NCBI GenBank assembly: GCA_050257855.1 | Contig: JBLMXQ010000040.1 | Location: 62,001-126,000, forward strand | Source: JBLMXQ01 sp050257855 | Lineage (GTDB): Bacteria; Acidobacteriota; Vicinamibacteria; Vicinamibacterales; CAVVIG01 | DNA: 64,000 bases | Direction: 5' to 3' | Part shown: positions 17,755 through 23,827 of the stretch, one piece after another | Numbering within the stretch: the first letter of the stretch is position 1 | How the letters are laid out: the number at the start of each line of letters is the position of its first letter | The notes under the pieces: model-generated | What the model was told of the DNA's origin: nothing | Database searches by the model: none | What the model saw: the letters and a program-made list of their open reading frames with translations, nothing else | Program-made: the position numbers and the translations under genes

Positions 17755-18534
17755 TCATTTCCTGCCGTTGAGATCGCGCGAGAGGATCAGCTTGAACGTC
17801 ACGTTGTCGGACGCGCCGGTCAGGCCGAAGCCGATTCCGGCCTCGACGTCCATCAGCTTCCCTCCGTAGTCGACGACGCCGAACAACTGCTGCGCCTGCT
17901 CGCCGGCGGCGTAGAGGTCGTGGAGCGGCCCGAAGTCGGCGTACTCTTCGGCGCCAACCGCCCACACGGGCGAGATGTTGTACGCGACGCGCATGGACGG
18001 CGCGAAGTCGAGGTTCCTGAGCCCGTCGTACGCCGTGTCGAGAATCGGGTTGACGATGATGTCGATCGGGTGGAGATGCCAGCCCACAATCGGCCGGACC
18101 TCGGAGGTGATGCGCGTCGTGTCCCAGCGCCGGGCGTTGATGCTGAACTCGAAGTTCGCGCCGTAGAAGAACGTCCGGTCGGCCGCGTCGGGCACGGCGA
18201 ACAGCGCCCGCAGCTTCATCCCGTCGATCCCCCAGCCGGCGGACTTGTCGCGGCTGTAGAGCGGCAGGTAGAGACCCGCCTCGAACCACTTCGTCACGCC
18301 GTAGGCCCATTCGGGCACCCCGTTGAACGACTTGTCCGCGACGACGGCGCCGGGGAACGCGGGGGTGCGAACGCCGCTCGGCGTGAAGTTCGAGTGCAGG
18401 GTGAGGTTGAACACGCCCGGCGGCGCCAGTGAGCCGTCGTAGACCTGGATTTCGTCCGTCTGCGCGAACGCCGGTGGCGCCGCCGCCAGCACCAGGACGA
18501 TGGCCGCCAGCCAGCGCCAGTCGATTCCCTTCAC
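17755..18534 (-). CDS. Exported outer-membrane beta-barrel-like protein, unknown function (259 aa)
   Basis: The N-terminus has a signal peptide (WRWLAAIVLVLAAAPPAFAQ), and the rest alternates hydrophobic and polar residues in strands rich in aromatic ends (WFEAGLYLPLYS, YDGLRNLDFAPSMRVAYN). The ending VTFKLILSRDLNGRK lacks a terminal Phe. No catalytic motif is visible; it resembles transporter-like porins of unknown function. The GTG at 18534 is selected because an AAAGGAG ribosome site lies 5 bases upstream; the longer open frame above it has arginine-rich non-coding composition. It may supply outer-membrane passage for the neighbouring catabolic cluster, but it is convergent with it. Confidence 0.72.
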   Translation of the reverse strand: MKGIDWRWLAAIVLVLAAAPPAFAQTDEIQVYDGSLAPPGVFNLTLHSNFTPSGVRTPAFPGAVVADKSFNGVPEWAYGVTKWFEAGLYLPLYSRDKSAGWGIDGMKLRALFAVPDAADRTFFYGANFEFSINARRWDTTRITSEVRPIVGWHLHPIDIIVNPILDTAYDGLRNLDFAPSMRVAYNISPVWAVGAEEYADFGPLHDLYAAGEQAQQLFGVVDYGGKLMDVEAGIGFGLTGASDNVTFKLILSRDLNGRK

Positions 18535-18550
18535 GAGTCTCCTTTCGAAA

Positions 18551-18613
18551 CGCCGGCGCGCCGGCGTCCCGCATCGCGACCGTGATTGTAGCCTGTCGTC
18601 CGGCCCTTCCGAA
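18551..18613 (-). promoter_or_regulatory. Promoter with 16-bp GC palindrome
   Basis: For the barrel gene, a minus-strand -10 TACAAT (18585-18590) pairs with a weak -35 TTCGGA (18608-18613) at 17-base spacing. Between the -10 and the start lies a perfect palindrome CGCCGGCGCGCCGGCG (18551-18566) within the leader, which could bind a regulator or fold in the mRNA just above the ribosome site. Confidence 0.45.
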
Positions 18614-18688
18614 CGCACCGGGGCTGACCGGGCGGCTCCGACAGGTCGATCGGGCGGCCTCCGCGAATGGTAAATTGAGGAGTCTCGA

Positions 18689-20071
18689 ATGGACGCGGTA
18701 CTGCAAGTCCTCGCCGACAACGCCGCGCGATACGTTCGCGAGCTCGCGGAGTTCATCGCCATCCCCTCGGTCAGCACCGAGCCCGCGCACGCCGCCGACG
18801 TGCGGCGCGCGGCCGAGTGGGTCGCCGCCCGCCTCCGCCGCACCGGCCCGATCGACGTCGAGATCTGCGAGACGCCGCGCCATCCGGCCGTCTTCGGCCG
18901 CTGGGACGGCGCGCCCGCCGCGCCGACGGTGCTGGTCTATGGCCACATGGACGTCCAGCCGGCCGATCCCGTCGGCGCGTGGCACTCGCCCCCGTTCACT
19001 CTCACCGAGCGGAACGGACGGTGGTACGCGCGCGGCGTGAGCGACGACAAGGCGTCGATGCTGCTGCCGATCCTCGCCACCGAGGCGTTCTTCGCCGCAG
19101 GCACGCGCCCGCCGGTCAACCTGCGGTTCCTTTTCGAAGCCGAGGAGGAGATCGGCAGCCCGAGCCTGCCGGACCTGGTCCGGCGCCGGCGCGACGCGCT
19201 CGCGTGCGACGTCGCGCTGTCGGCCGACGGCGGGATGTGGCGCACCGAGACGCCAAGCATCACCGTGAGCGCGCGCGGTATCGCGTCGCTCGAGCTCGTC
19301 GTCCGCGGTCCGCGCAAAGACCTGCACTCGGGGCGGCACGGCGGGGGCGTTGCCAACCCGCTGCACGCGGCCGCCGCGCTCGTCGCCTCGCTGCACGACG
19401 GCGGCCGTGTCGCGGTGGAGGGCTTCTACGACGACGTCGAGCCGATCGGGCCGGCGCTGCGCGAAGCGCTCGAGCGTCTCGCGTTCGACGAGCCGCGGTA
19501 TCTGTCCGACGTCGGTGCGCCGGAAGGATTCGGCGAGCCGGGCTACTCGACGCTCGCGCGCCAGTGGTACCGCCCGACACTCGAGATCAACGGCTTCTAC
19601 GGCGGCTACGAGGGACCGGGCAGCAAGACGGTGCTGCCGAGCGAGGCGCACGTGAAGATGACCTGCCGTCTGGTTCCGCGGCAGCAGCCGGCCGACATCG
19701 TCGCGAAGGTGCACCGCCATCTCGAACGTCACTGCCCGCCGGGCGTGAGCCTGACGATCGAGCATGGCGGGCACGATGCGGTGGCCTATCGCTTGTCGCC
19801 CGACAGCGCCGCCATTCGGGCGGCCGCGGAGACGCTGGCGGAGGTGTTCGGCCGGCCGGCAGACGTGGTGGGAATGGGAGGCACCGTGCCCATCGTCGCG
19901 ACGTTCCGCGACGTGCTGGGCGTCGACACCGTGTTCTTCTCGTTCAGTGTCGCGGACGAGGACATCCACGCACCGGACGAGTTCTACCGCCCGGAGCGCT
20001 TCCGCCTGGGCCTCGGAGCCTGGGCCACTCTCTGGCGGAAGCTCGCCGCGCGACACCAAGGGACGGCCTGA
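18689..20071 (+). CDS. M20 family dipeptidase (460 aa)
   Basis: This is a zinc exopeptidase of the M20/M25/M40 family, cytosolic by appearance (no signal). Metal-binding motifs are VYGHMDVQPADP (His and Asp) and the general-base pair FEAEEEIGSPS. The lid domain follows, with RGPRKDLHSGRHGGGVANP and the dimer-domain His, and the C-terminal metal His is in EDIHAPDEFY. Length matches the DapE/CNDP-like long dipeptidases. GAGGAG precedes ATG 18689 at 6 bases. The last codons (QGTA) and the TGA are supplied by the first unit of a 40-bp tandem repeat, so the extreme C-terminus is repeat-derived. Confidence 0.95.
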   Translation: MDAVLQVLADNAARYVRELAEFIAIPSVSTEPAHAADVRRAAEWVAARLRRTGPIDVEICETPRHPAVFGRWDGAPAAPTVLVYGHMDVQPADPVGAWHSPPFTLTERNGRWYARGVSDDKASMLLPILATEAFFAAGTRPPVNLRFLFEAEEEIGSPSLPDLVRRRRDALACDVALSADGGMWRTETPSITVSARGIASLELVVRGPRKDLHSGRHGGGVANPLHAAAALVASLHDGGRVAVEGFYDDVEPIGPALREALERLAFDEPRYLSDVGAPEGFGEPGYSTLARQWYRPTLEINGFYGGYEGPGSKTVLPSEAHVKMTCRLVPRQQPADIVAKVHRHLERHCPPGVSLTIEHGGHDAVAYRLSPDSAAIRAAAETLAEVFGRPADVVGMGGTVPIVATFRDVLGVDTVFFSFSVADEDIHAPDEFYRPERFRLGLGAWATLWRKLAARHQGTA

Positions 20072-20180
20072 AGGCCGTCCCCTACCGGACAGAAACCAAG
20101 GGACGGCCTGAAGGCCGTCCCCTACCGGACAGACACCAAGGGACGGCCTGAAGGCCGTCCCCTACCGAACAGACGGTTCA
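20057..20180. repeat. Three 40-bp tandem repeats with a hairpin core
   Basis: Units with the core GGACGGCCTGAAGGCCGTCC begin at 20061, 20101 and 20141, an exact 40-base period, each followed by CCTACCGGACAGA-type sequence. The core folds as an 8-bp stem with a TGAA loop. A degenerate fourth half-copy follows at 20173-20192. Inverted copies occur at 22723-22829 and a diverged copy at 52418. The TGA at 20069-20071 in the first loop is the stop codon of the M20 gene. These are REP/BIME-like elements; no RAYT transposase is seen in the window. Confidence 0.9.
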
Positions 20181-20243
20181 GGGCCGTCCCCTGCGGAACA
20201 CGGACGGCTTCGGCGAAGGCCAAATCGTCCAATCGCCGATCCC

Positions 20244-20540
20244 CTACCCTCCCGCGATGGCGCCGACGATGAGGAATGGCTCGGTTCCCCGGGCGATCGC
20301 GTCAGGAAGCGGCGCGTCCGGCGAATCGTGCGACAGGTCCTCCTGACACCCGAAGAACCTCAGGTGGGAGCGCCGCCGGCCCGTGGCGTAGTCGCGTATC
20401 GTGCCGCGAAGCACGGGATACCGTGCCTCGAGCGCGTCGAGGACTGCGCGCTGGGTGATTCGCCCACCGACGTCGAGCACGACTTCATCGGACACACGCG
20501 CCAGCGTCCGCAGATGAGCCGGAAGCTCCACGCGAATCAT
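20244..20540 (-). CDS. MoaD/ThiS-like ubiquitin-fold sulfur-carrier protein
   Basis: This 98-residue protein has the beta-grasp pattern of MoaD/ThiS. It opens with an IRVELPAHLRTLA strand-turn, has a VVLDVGG...TQRAVLDALEARYP helix segment, and ends in the diagnostic C-terminal Gly-Gly (IVGAIAGG) needed for adenylation and thiocarboxylation. A mid-protein insertion with RFFGCQEDLSHD is unusual. No molybdopterin or thiamine synthesis genes are near, so it is probably not the housekeeping MoaD or ThiS. Its ATG overlaps the stop of the BNR gene by 4 bases, so it is translated with it. A repeat-family copy lies just past its stop (20226-20243). Confidence 0.85.
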   Translation of the reverse strand: MIRVELPAHLRTLARVSDEVVLDVGGRITQRAVLDALEARYPVLRGTIRDYATGRRRSHLRFFGCQEDLSHDSPDAPLPDAIARGTEPFLIVGAIAGG

Positions 20541-21652
20541 GGCAGTGTCTGCACCTCGACCGACAGCACAGGGGGAAGGTCGCGGACGATGGGCATCCAG
20601 GTGTCGCCGGCGTCCGGCGAGACATACACCTGACCGCCGGTCGTACCGAAGTACACGCCGCAGGGATCGAGCGTATCGACGGACATCGAGTCGCGCAGCA
20701 CGTTGACGAAGCAGTTCTGCTGCGGCAGGCCTCTGGTCAGCGCCTCCCAGTCGTTTCCGCCCGTCCGGCTGCGGTAGACGGTCAGCCTGCCGTCGAGCGG
20801 GTAGTGCTCGGAGTCGCTCTTGATCGGCACGACGTAGATCGTCTCCGGCTCGTGCGCGTGGACGTCGATGACGAACCCGAAATCGGTCGGCAGGTTGCCG
20901 CTGACCTCCCGCCACGAGTCGCCCGCGTCGTCGCTGCGCATCACGTCCCAGTGTTTCTGCATGAACAGCACGGCGGGACGCGACCGGTGCATCGCGAGAC
21001 GGTGCACGCAGTGCCCGACCTCGGCATTCGGATCGGGGATGTACTTGGACACCAGGCCGCGGTTGATCGGCCGCCAGGTGGCTGCGCCGTCGTCGGTCCG
21101 GAACGCGCCCGCGGCCGAGATCGCGATGAACATCCGCTGCGGATTGGCCGGGTCGAGCAGGATCGTGTGGAGGCACAACCCGCCGGCGCCTGGCTGCCAC
21201 TTGGGACCCGTGCCGTGGCCGCGAAGGCCGGGCAGCTCCTGCCACGTCTGCGCGCCGTCGGTCGAGCGGAAGATCGCTGCGTCTTCGACGCCGGCGTAGA
21301 TCGTGTCGGGATCCGTCGTGGACGGCTCGATGTGCCAGACCCGCTTGAACTCCCACGGGTGGGGCGTGCCGTCGTACCACTGGTGCGTGCCGGGAACGCC
21401 GTCGTACACGAACTTGTTGCCGACCGCTTCCCACGTCTTGCCGCCGTCGTTCGAGCGCTGGATCACCTGTCCGAACCAGCTGCTGGTCTGCGACGCATAG
21501 AGCCGATTCGGATCGGCGGGCGATCCCTTGACGTGGTACACCTCCCAGCCGCCGAAGTATGGACCGCTGACGTCCCAGTGATTGCGCTTGCCGTCCGCCG
21601 TCAGCACGAACGCGCCTTTCCGTGTGCCTGCCAGCACTCGTACGCCGCTCAT
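20537..21652 (-). CDS. BNR/Asp-box beta-propeller protein (sialidase-like fold, 371 aa)
   Basis: The protein is a chain of sortilin/BNR-type blades with at least five Asp-boxes: SNDGGKTW, STDGAQTW, TDDGAATW, SDDAGDSW and SPDAGDTW. It opens with VRVLAGTRKGAFVLTADG and has no signal peptide, so it is likely cytoplasmic, unlike the large secreted BNR protein further along. Sialidase catalytic arginines and the Tyr-Glu pair are not evident, so a glycosidase role is doubtful. ATG 21652 is preceded by AAAGGA and overlaps the HxlR stop by 4 bases. The next gene encodes a MoaD/ThiS-like protein, again with a 4-base overlap. Confidence 0.88.
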   Translation of the reverse strand: MSGVRVLAGTRKGAFVLTADGKRNHWDVSGPYFGGWEVYHVKGSPADPNRLYASQTSSWFGQVIQRSNDGGKTWEAVGNKFVYDGVPGTHQWYDGTPHPWEFKRVWHIEPSTTDPDTIYAGVEDAAIFRSTDGAQTWQELPGLRGHGTGPKWQPGAGGLCLHTILLDPANPQRMFIAISAAGAFRTDDGAATWRPINRGLVSKYIPDPNAEVGHCVHRLAMHRSRPAVLFMQKHWDVMRSDDAGDSWREVSGNLPTDFGFVIDVHAHEPETIYVVPIKSDSEHYPLDGRLTVYRSRTGGNDWEALTRGLPQQNCFVNVLRDSMSVDTLDPCGVYFGTTGGQVYVSPDAGDTWMPIVRDLPPVLSVEVQTLP

Positions 21653-22173
21653 CGTTCGATCCTTTCTCGTGGTCGGCGGATCCGACGGACCCGCCCGCCT
21701 TCCTTCTTGGACCCCGGCATGACGCCCGCGAATCGCGGGAGGAGCGGCGTCGGATCCCGTTCCCGCCAGCGCCGCCGCACTTCGGCGAGCACCTCGTCGC
21801 GACGGCACGCCATGTGATCGATCACAGCACAGGGTGCGGCCGTCTTCTCGTGCCGCGCTCCCCAGATCAACAGCTCGAGCATCACCGGCGCGAGATCGAT
21901 ACCCTTCTCGGTCAGCCGGTACGTGATCCGCCGCCGGTCCGACACGTCCGCGTGGGCGCTGACGATCCCCGAGGCCTGGAGCGCCTGCAGCCGGTCGGCC
22001 AGAACGTTGGTCGCGATGCCCTCGCCCGAGTGCTGGAACTCCTTGAACGTCCTGAACCCCCGCACCATGAGGTCGCGGATCACGAGCAGCGACCAGCGGT
22101 CGCCGAACATCTCCAGCGAGATGCTGACGGGGCACATCGAACGCTGCCGCCTCGACCTGGACTTCCGGGGCAC
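21649..22173 (-). CDS. HxlR family winged-helix transcriptional regulator
   Basis: The HxlR domain is clear: CPVSISLEMFGDRWSLLVIRDL, then RFRTFKEF-like helix-turn-helix residues, LADRLQALQASGIVS, the wing DRRRITYRLTEKG and LLIWGARH. Residues after about 110 form a basic tail. The start is uncertain: GTG 22173 gives a normal 12-residue lead before CPVS, while ATG 22137 would begin directly at it; longer forms would place the operator inside the gene. HxlR proteins are redox, electrophile or metabolite sensors and usually autoregulate. It is the first gene of a three-gene operon whose members all overlap by 4 bases. Confidence 0.9.
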   Translation of the reverse strand: MPRKSRSRRQRSMCPVSISLEMFGDRWSLLVIRDLMVRGFRTFKEFQHSGEGIATNVLADRLQALQASGIVSAHADVSDRRRITYRLTEKGIDLAPVMLELLIWGARHEKTAAPCAVIDHMACRRDEVLAEVRRRWRERDPTPLLPRFAGVMPGSKKEGGRVRRIRRPRERIER

Positions 22174-22182
22174 GCGCCGGGA

Positions 22183-22214
22183 AGAATAGTCGAAGATACT
22201 TGCAAACTGCAAGT
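22183..22214 (-). promoter_or_regulatory. HxlR operon promoter with palindromic operator
   Basis: The sequence ACTTGCA-AAC-TGCAAGT (22198-22214) is a perfect 7-bp-arm palindrome just upstream of the HxlR start. It matches the ACTTGC/GCAAGT form I associate with HxlR-family operators. It overlaps a candidate -35 TTGCAG (22207-22212, minus strand), which is 18 bases from a -10 TATTCT (22183-22188). Binding there would block polymerase, consistent with autorepression of the HxlR-BNR-ThiS/MoaD operon. Confidence 0.65.
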
Positions 22215-22366
22215 GACATCTGCCGGCGTCCGGCAGAGCCCGTGGCCGCGGCGCGACGGCCGCCTGCCAGGCGGGAACGTCGGCGGCGCAGACCTGTCGG
22301 CTCATCGCCGGTCCGGCGACGCCCACGTCTTACGTCGGGAAAAGGTGCTCCAGTCGGCGAACGAGC

Positions 22367-22465
22367 GATCGGCGATGTGATTGGGGGTCGGCGACGTGAT
22401 TGCGGGGATCGGCATGTAATCGGGCGATCGGCGATGTGACTGATCGATTCAGTCGCCGATCCCCC
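22367..22465. repeat. Cluster of GATCGGCGATGTGATTG-type repeats
   Basis: Four direct, imperfect 16-17-bp units start at 22367, 22386, 22407 and 22426, followed by an inverted unit ending in CCCCC (22446-22465). Another inverted copy lies at 20226-20243 beyond the MoaD-like gene. The region 22215-22483 contains nothing else recognisable. The units bracket the HxlR operon. Confidence 0.75.
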
Positions 22466-22483
22466 GATCACCCGGCCGCCGAT

Positions 22484-22711
22484 TCAGTGCTCGCAGCACC
22501 CTCGCTGTCCCGAGCAGGCGTCCGGGTTCACCGGCTGGCCGTCCGGGCCAAGACCGCGCATCGTCTGGGTGCACCAGTACGCGGTCGCGTCGTACGGGTC
22601 GTAGAACTTGTGCTCGTCGGGGTCGGGCACCGACGTCACGTACATCCCTTTGTGCCGGAGCTTGAGGCAGTGCACCCCTGGCTGCAGCTTCGGCGAAGTC
22701 AGATCATGCAT
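22484..22711 (-). CDS. Small Cys-rich protein of unknown function (75 aa)
   Basis: I do not recognise the family, but the composition is protein-like and unlike the arginine-rich shadows around it. It contains LKLRHKGMYV, a DPDEHKFYDPYDATAYWC core and a C-terminal CSGQRGCCEH. Five Cys and several His suggest a metal or Fe-S site or disulfides. No signal peptide is seen. ATG 22711 is the only good start. It sits alone between the HxlR operon and the molybdenum hydroxylase subunits, separated from the latter by three repeat units. Confidence 0.68.
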   Translation of the reverse strand: MHDLTSPKLQPGVHCLKLRHKGMYVTSVPDPDEHKFYDPYDATAYWCTQTMRGLGPDGQPVNPDACSGQRGCCEH

Positions 22712-22722
22712 GAGCAGATTCC

Positions 22723-22829
22723 CCGGCAGGGCGCGGCCATCAGGCCGTCCCTCAACAGAACTCGAACTACCCGGCAGGGGACGGCTTCAGGCCATCCTAC
22801 CCGGTAGGGGACGGCCTTCAGGCCGTCCC
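22723..22829. repeat. Three diverged inverted copies of the GGACGGCC hairpin repeat
   Basis: Units of about 29 bases start at 22723, 22771 and 22801. The last contains GGGGACGGCCTTCAGGCC, the exact reverse complement of the tandem units at 20061-20160 including the flanking GGTA. The first two copies carry several substitutions. They fill the gap between the small Cys-rich gene and the FAD subunit gene, downstream of the latter, where a hairpin could serve as a terminator. Confidence 0.8.
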
Positions 22830-22837
22830 GCACAGAA

Positions 22838-23827
22838 TCAGACGGTCCTGATGCCCGCCGCCCGCAGAACGGCGCGCTTGACGGCGGTCTTCGCCACCCG
22901 CACCTTGTAGCCGTTGTGGCTCATCGGCCGGGCGCCTTCGAGCGCGGCGTCCGCGACGGCGGCGGCCGTGCTCTCGTCGAGCGTCTTGCCGACGAGCGCC
23001 TGCTCCGCCGCGTGCGCGCGCCACGGCACGGGCGCCACGGCGCCCATGACGACGCGCGCCGATCCGACGCGGCTGCCGTTCATCGCGAGCACGACGGTCG
23101 CGAACGCGATCGGCCAGTCGTGCGACTGCTTGTAGCGCACCTCGTAGTGTCCGTGCTTCACGTTCCCCGGCGCCGGCAGGATCATGTGGGTGAACACCTC
23201 GTCGGGAGCGAGGATGTTCTCCGTCAGCACGTTCTCCTTCGTCGGCATCGTGAAGTACTCGCCCGAGTCGACGACGCGCTCCCCTTTCGGGCCGAGCAGG
23301 CGGAATTTCGCGCCGTAAGCGACGGCCGGCACGGCCAGGCTCGAGGGGTGGACGATGTGGCTCGGGCCGTTGCCGAAGATGGCGTGGAACTGGTTTTCAC
23401 CCGCCGGGGCGAAGCAGCGGTTCCCGCCCTTCTTGAAGCAGACGAACTCCTCGTTGCGGAAGTACCAGCAGCGCGGCCGCTGGTTGATATTGCCGCCAAC
23501 GGTGCCCTGATGCCGTATCTGCGGCGTCCCGACCTCGCCGGCCGCTTCGACCAGCGCGGGATAGAGCGTCCGGACCTGCGCGTGCTCGGCGAGGTCGGCG
23601 ATCCTGACCGCCGCGCCGATCTTCAGGCCGCCGTCGGGCGTCGGAGCGATCGTCGCGTCGAGCGCGTTCTTGATGTTGACGACCTGATCCGGCTGCGCGA
23701 TGTAGTCCTTCATCCGCGCGAGCAGATCCTGGCCGCCGGCGAGCAGCATCACCTTGGTGCGATCGGGGCCGAGCGAGGCGGCGACCTCTTTTTCGCTGGC
23801 CGGATTGACGTAGGCAAACGCTTTCAC
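22838..23827 (-). CDS. Molybdenum hydroxylase FAD-binding subunit (xanthine dehydrogenase family, subunit M)
   Basis: This 329-residue medium subunit transfers electrons from the Fe-S clusters to FAD. The FAD-binding motif AGGQDLLARMK lies near residue 30 and the second motif GTVGGNINQRP near 112. A Cys-containing insertion follows (RCWYFR, EFVCFKKGG, NRCFAPAG), as in the PaoB/YagS-like FAD subunits that carry an extra [4Fe-4S] cluster. A CO-dehydrogenase flavoprotein C-terminal domain completes it. Only three Cys of the insertion are present; the usual fourth position before the HPSS motif reads HIV. Its ATG overlaps the stop of the large subunit by 4 bases. Confidence 0.93.
   Translation of the reverse strand: MKAFAYVNPASEKEVAASLGPDRTKVMLLAGGQDLLARMKDYIAQPDQVVNIKNALDATIAPTPDGGLKIGAAVRIADLAEHAQVRTLYPALVEAAGEVGTPQIRHQGTVGGNINQRPRCWYFRNEEFVCFKKGGNRCFAPAGENQFHAIFGNGPSHIVHPSSLAVPAVAYGAKFRLLGPKGERVVDSGEYFTMPTKENVLTENILAPDEVFTHMILPAPGNVKHGHYEVRYKQSHDWPIAFATVVLAMNGSRVGSARVVMGAVAPVPWRAHAAEQALVGKTLDESTAAAVADAALEGARPMSHNGYKVRVAKTAVKRAVLRAAGIRTV

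Noticed and set aside
18551..18566. GC palindrome as a rho-independent terminator
   Set aside because: It lies upstream of the start codon within the leader region of the barrel gene and lacks a T-run, so an operator or leader structure is more likely.
20057..20180. CRISPR array
   Set aside because: The units are contiguous with an exact 40-bp period and no unique spacers; the hairpin core fits REP-type elements.
20537..21652. Sialidase activity for the propeller protein
   Set aside because: Asp-boxes define the fold only; the arginine triad and Tyr/Glu catalytic pair of sialidases are not seen.
22174..22326. Longer N-terminus for the HxlR regulator
   Set aside because: It would place the palindromic operator inside the gene and reads as low-likelihood sequence; the HxlR domain starts right after 22137-22173.
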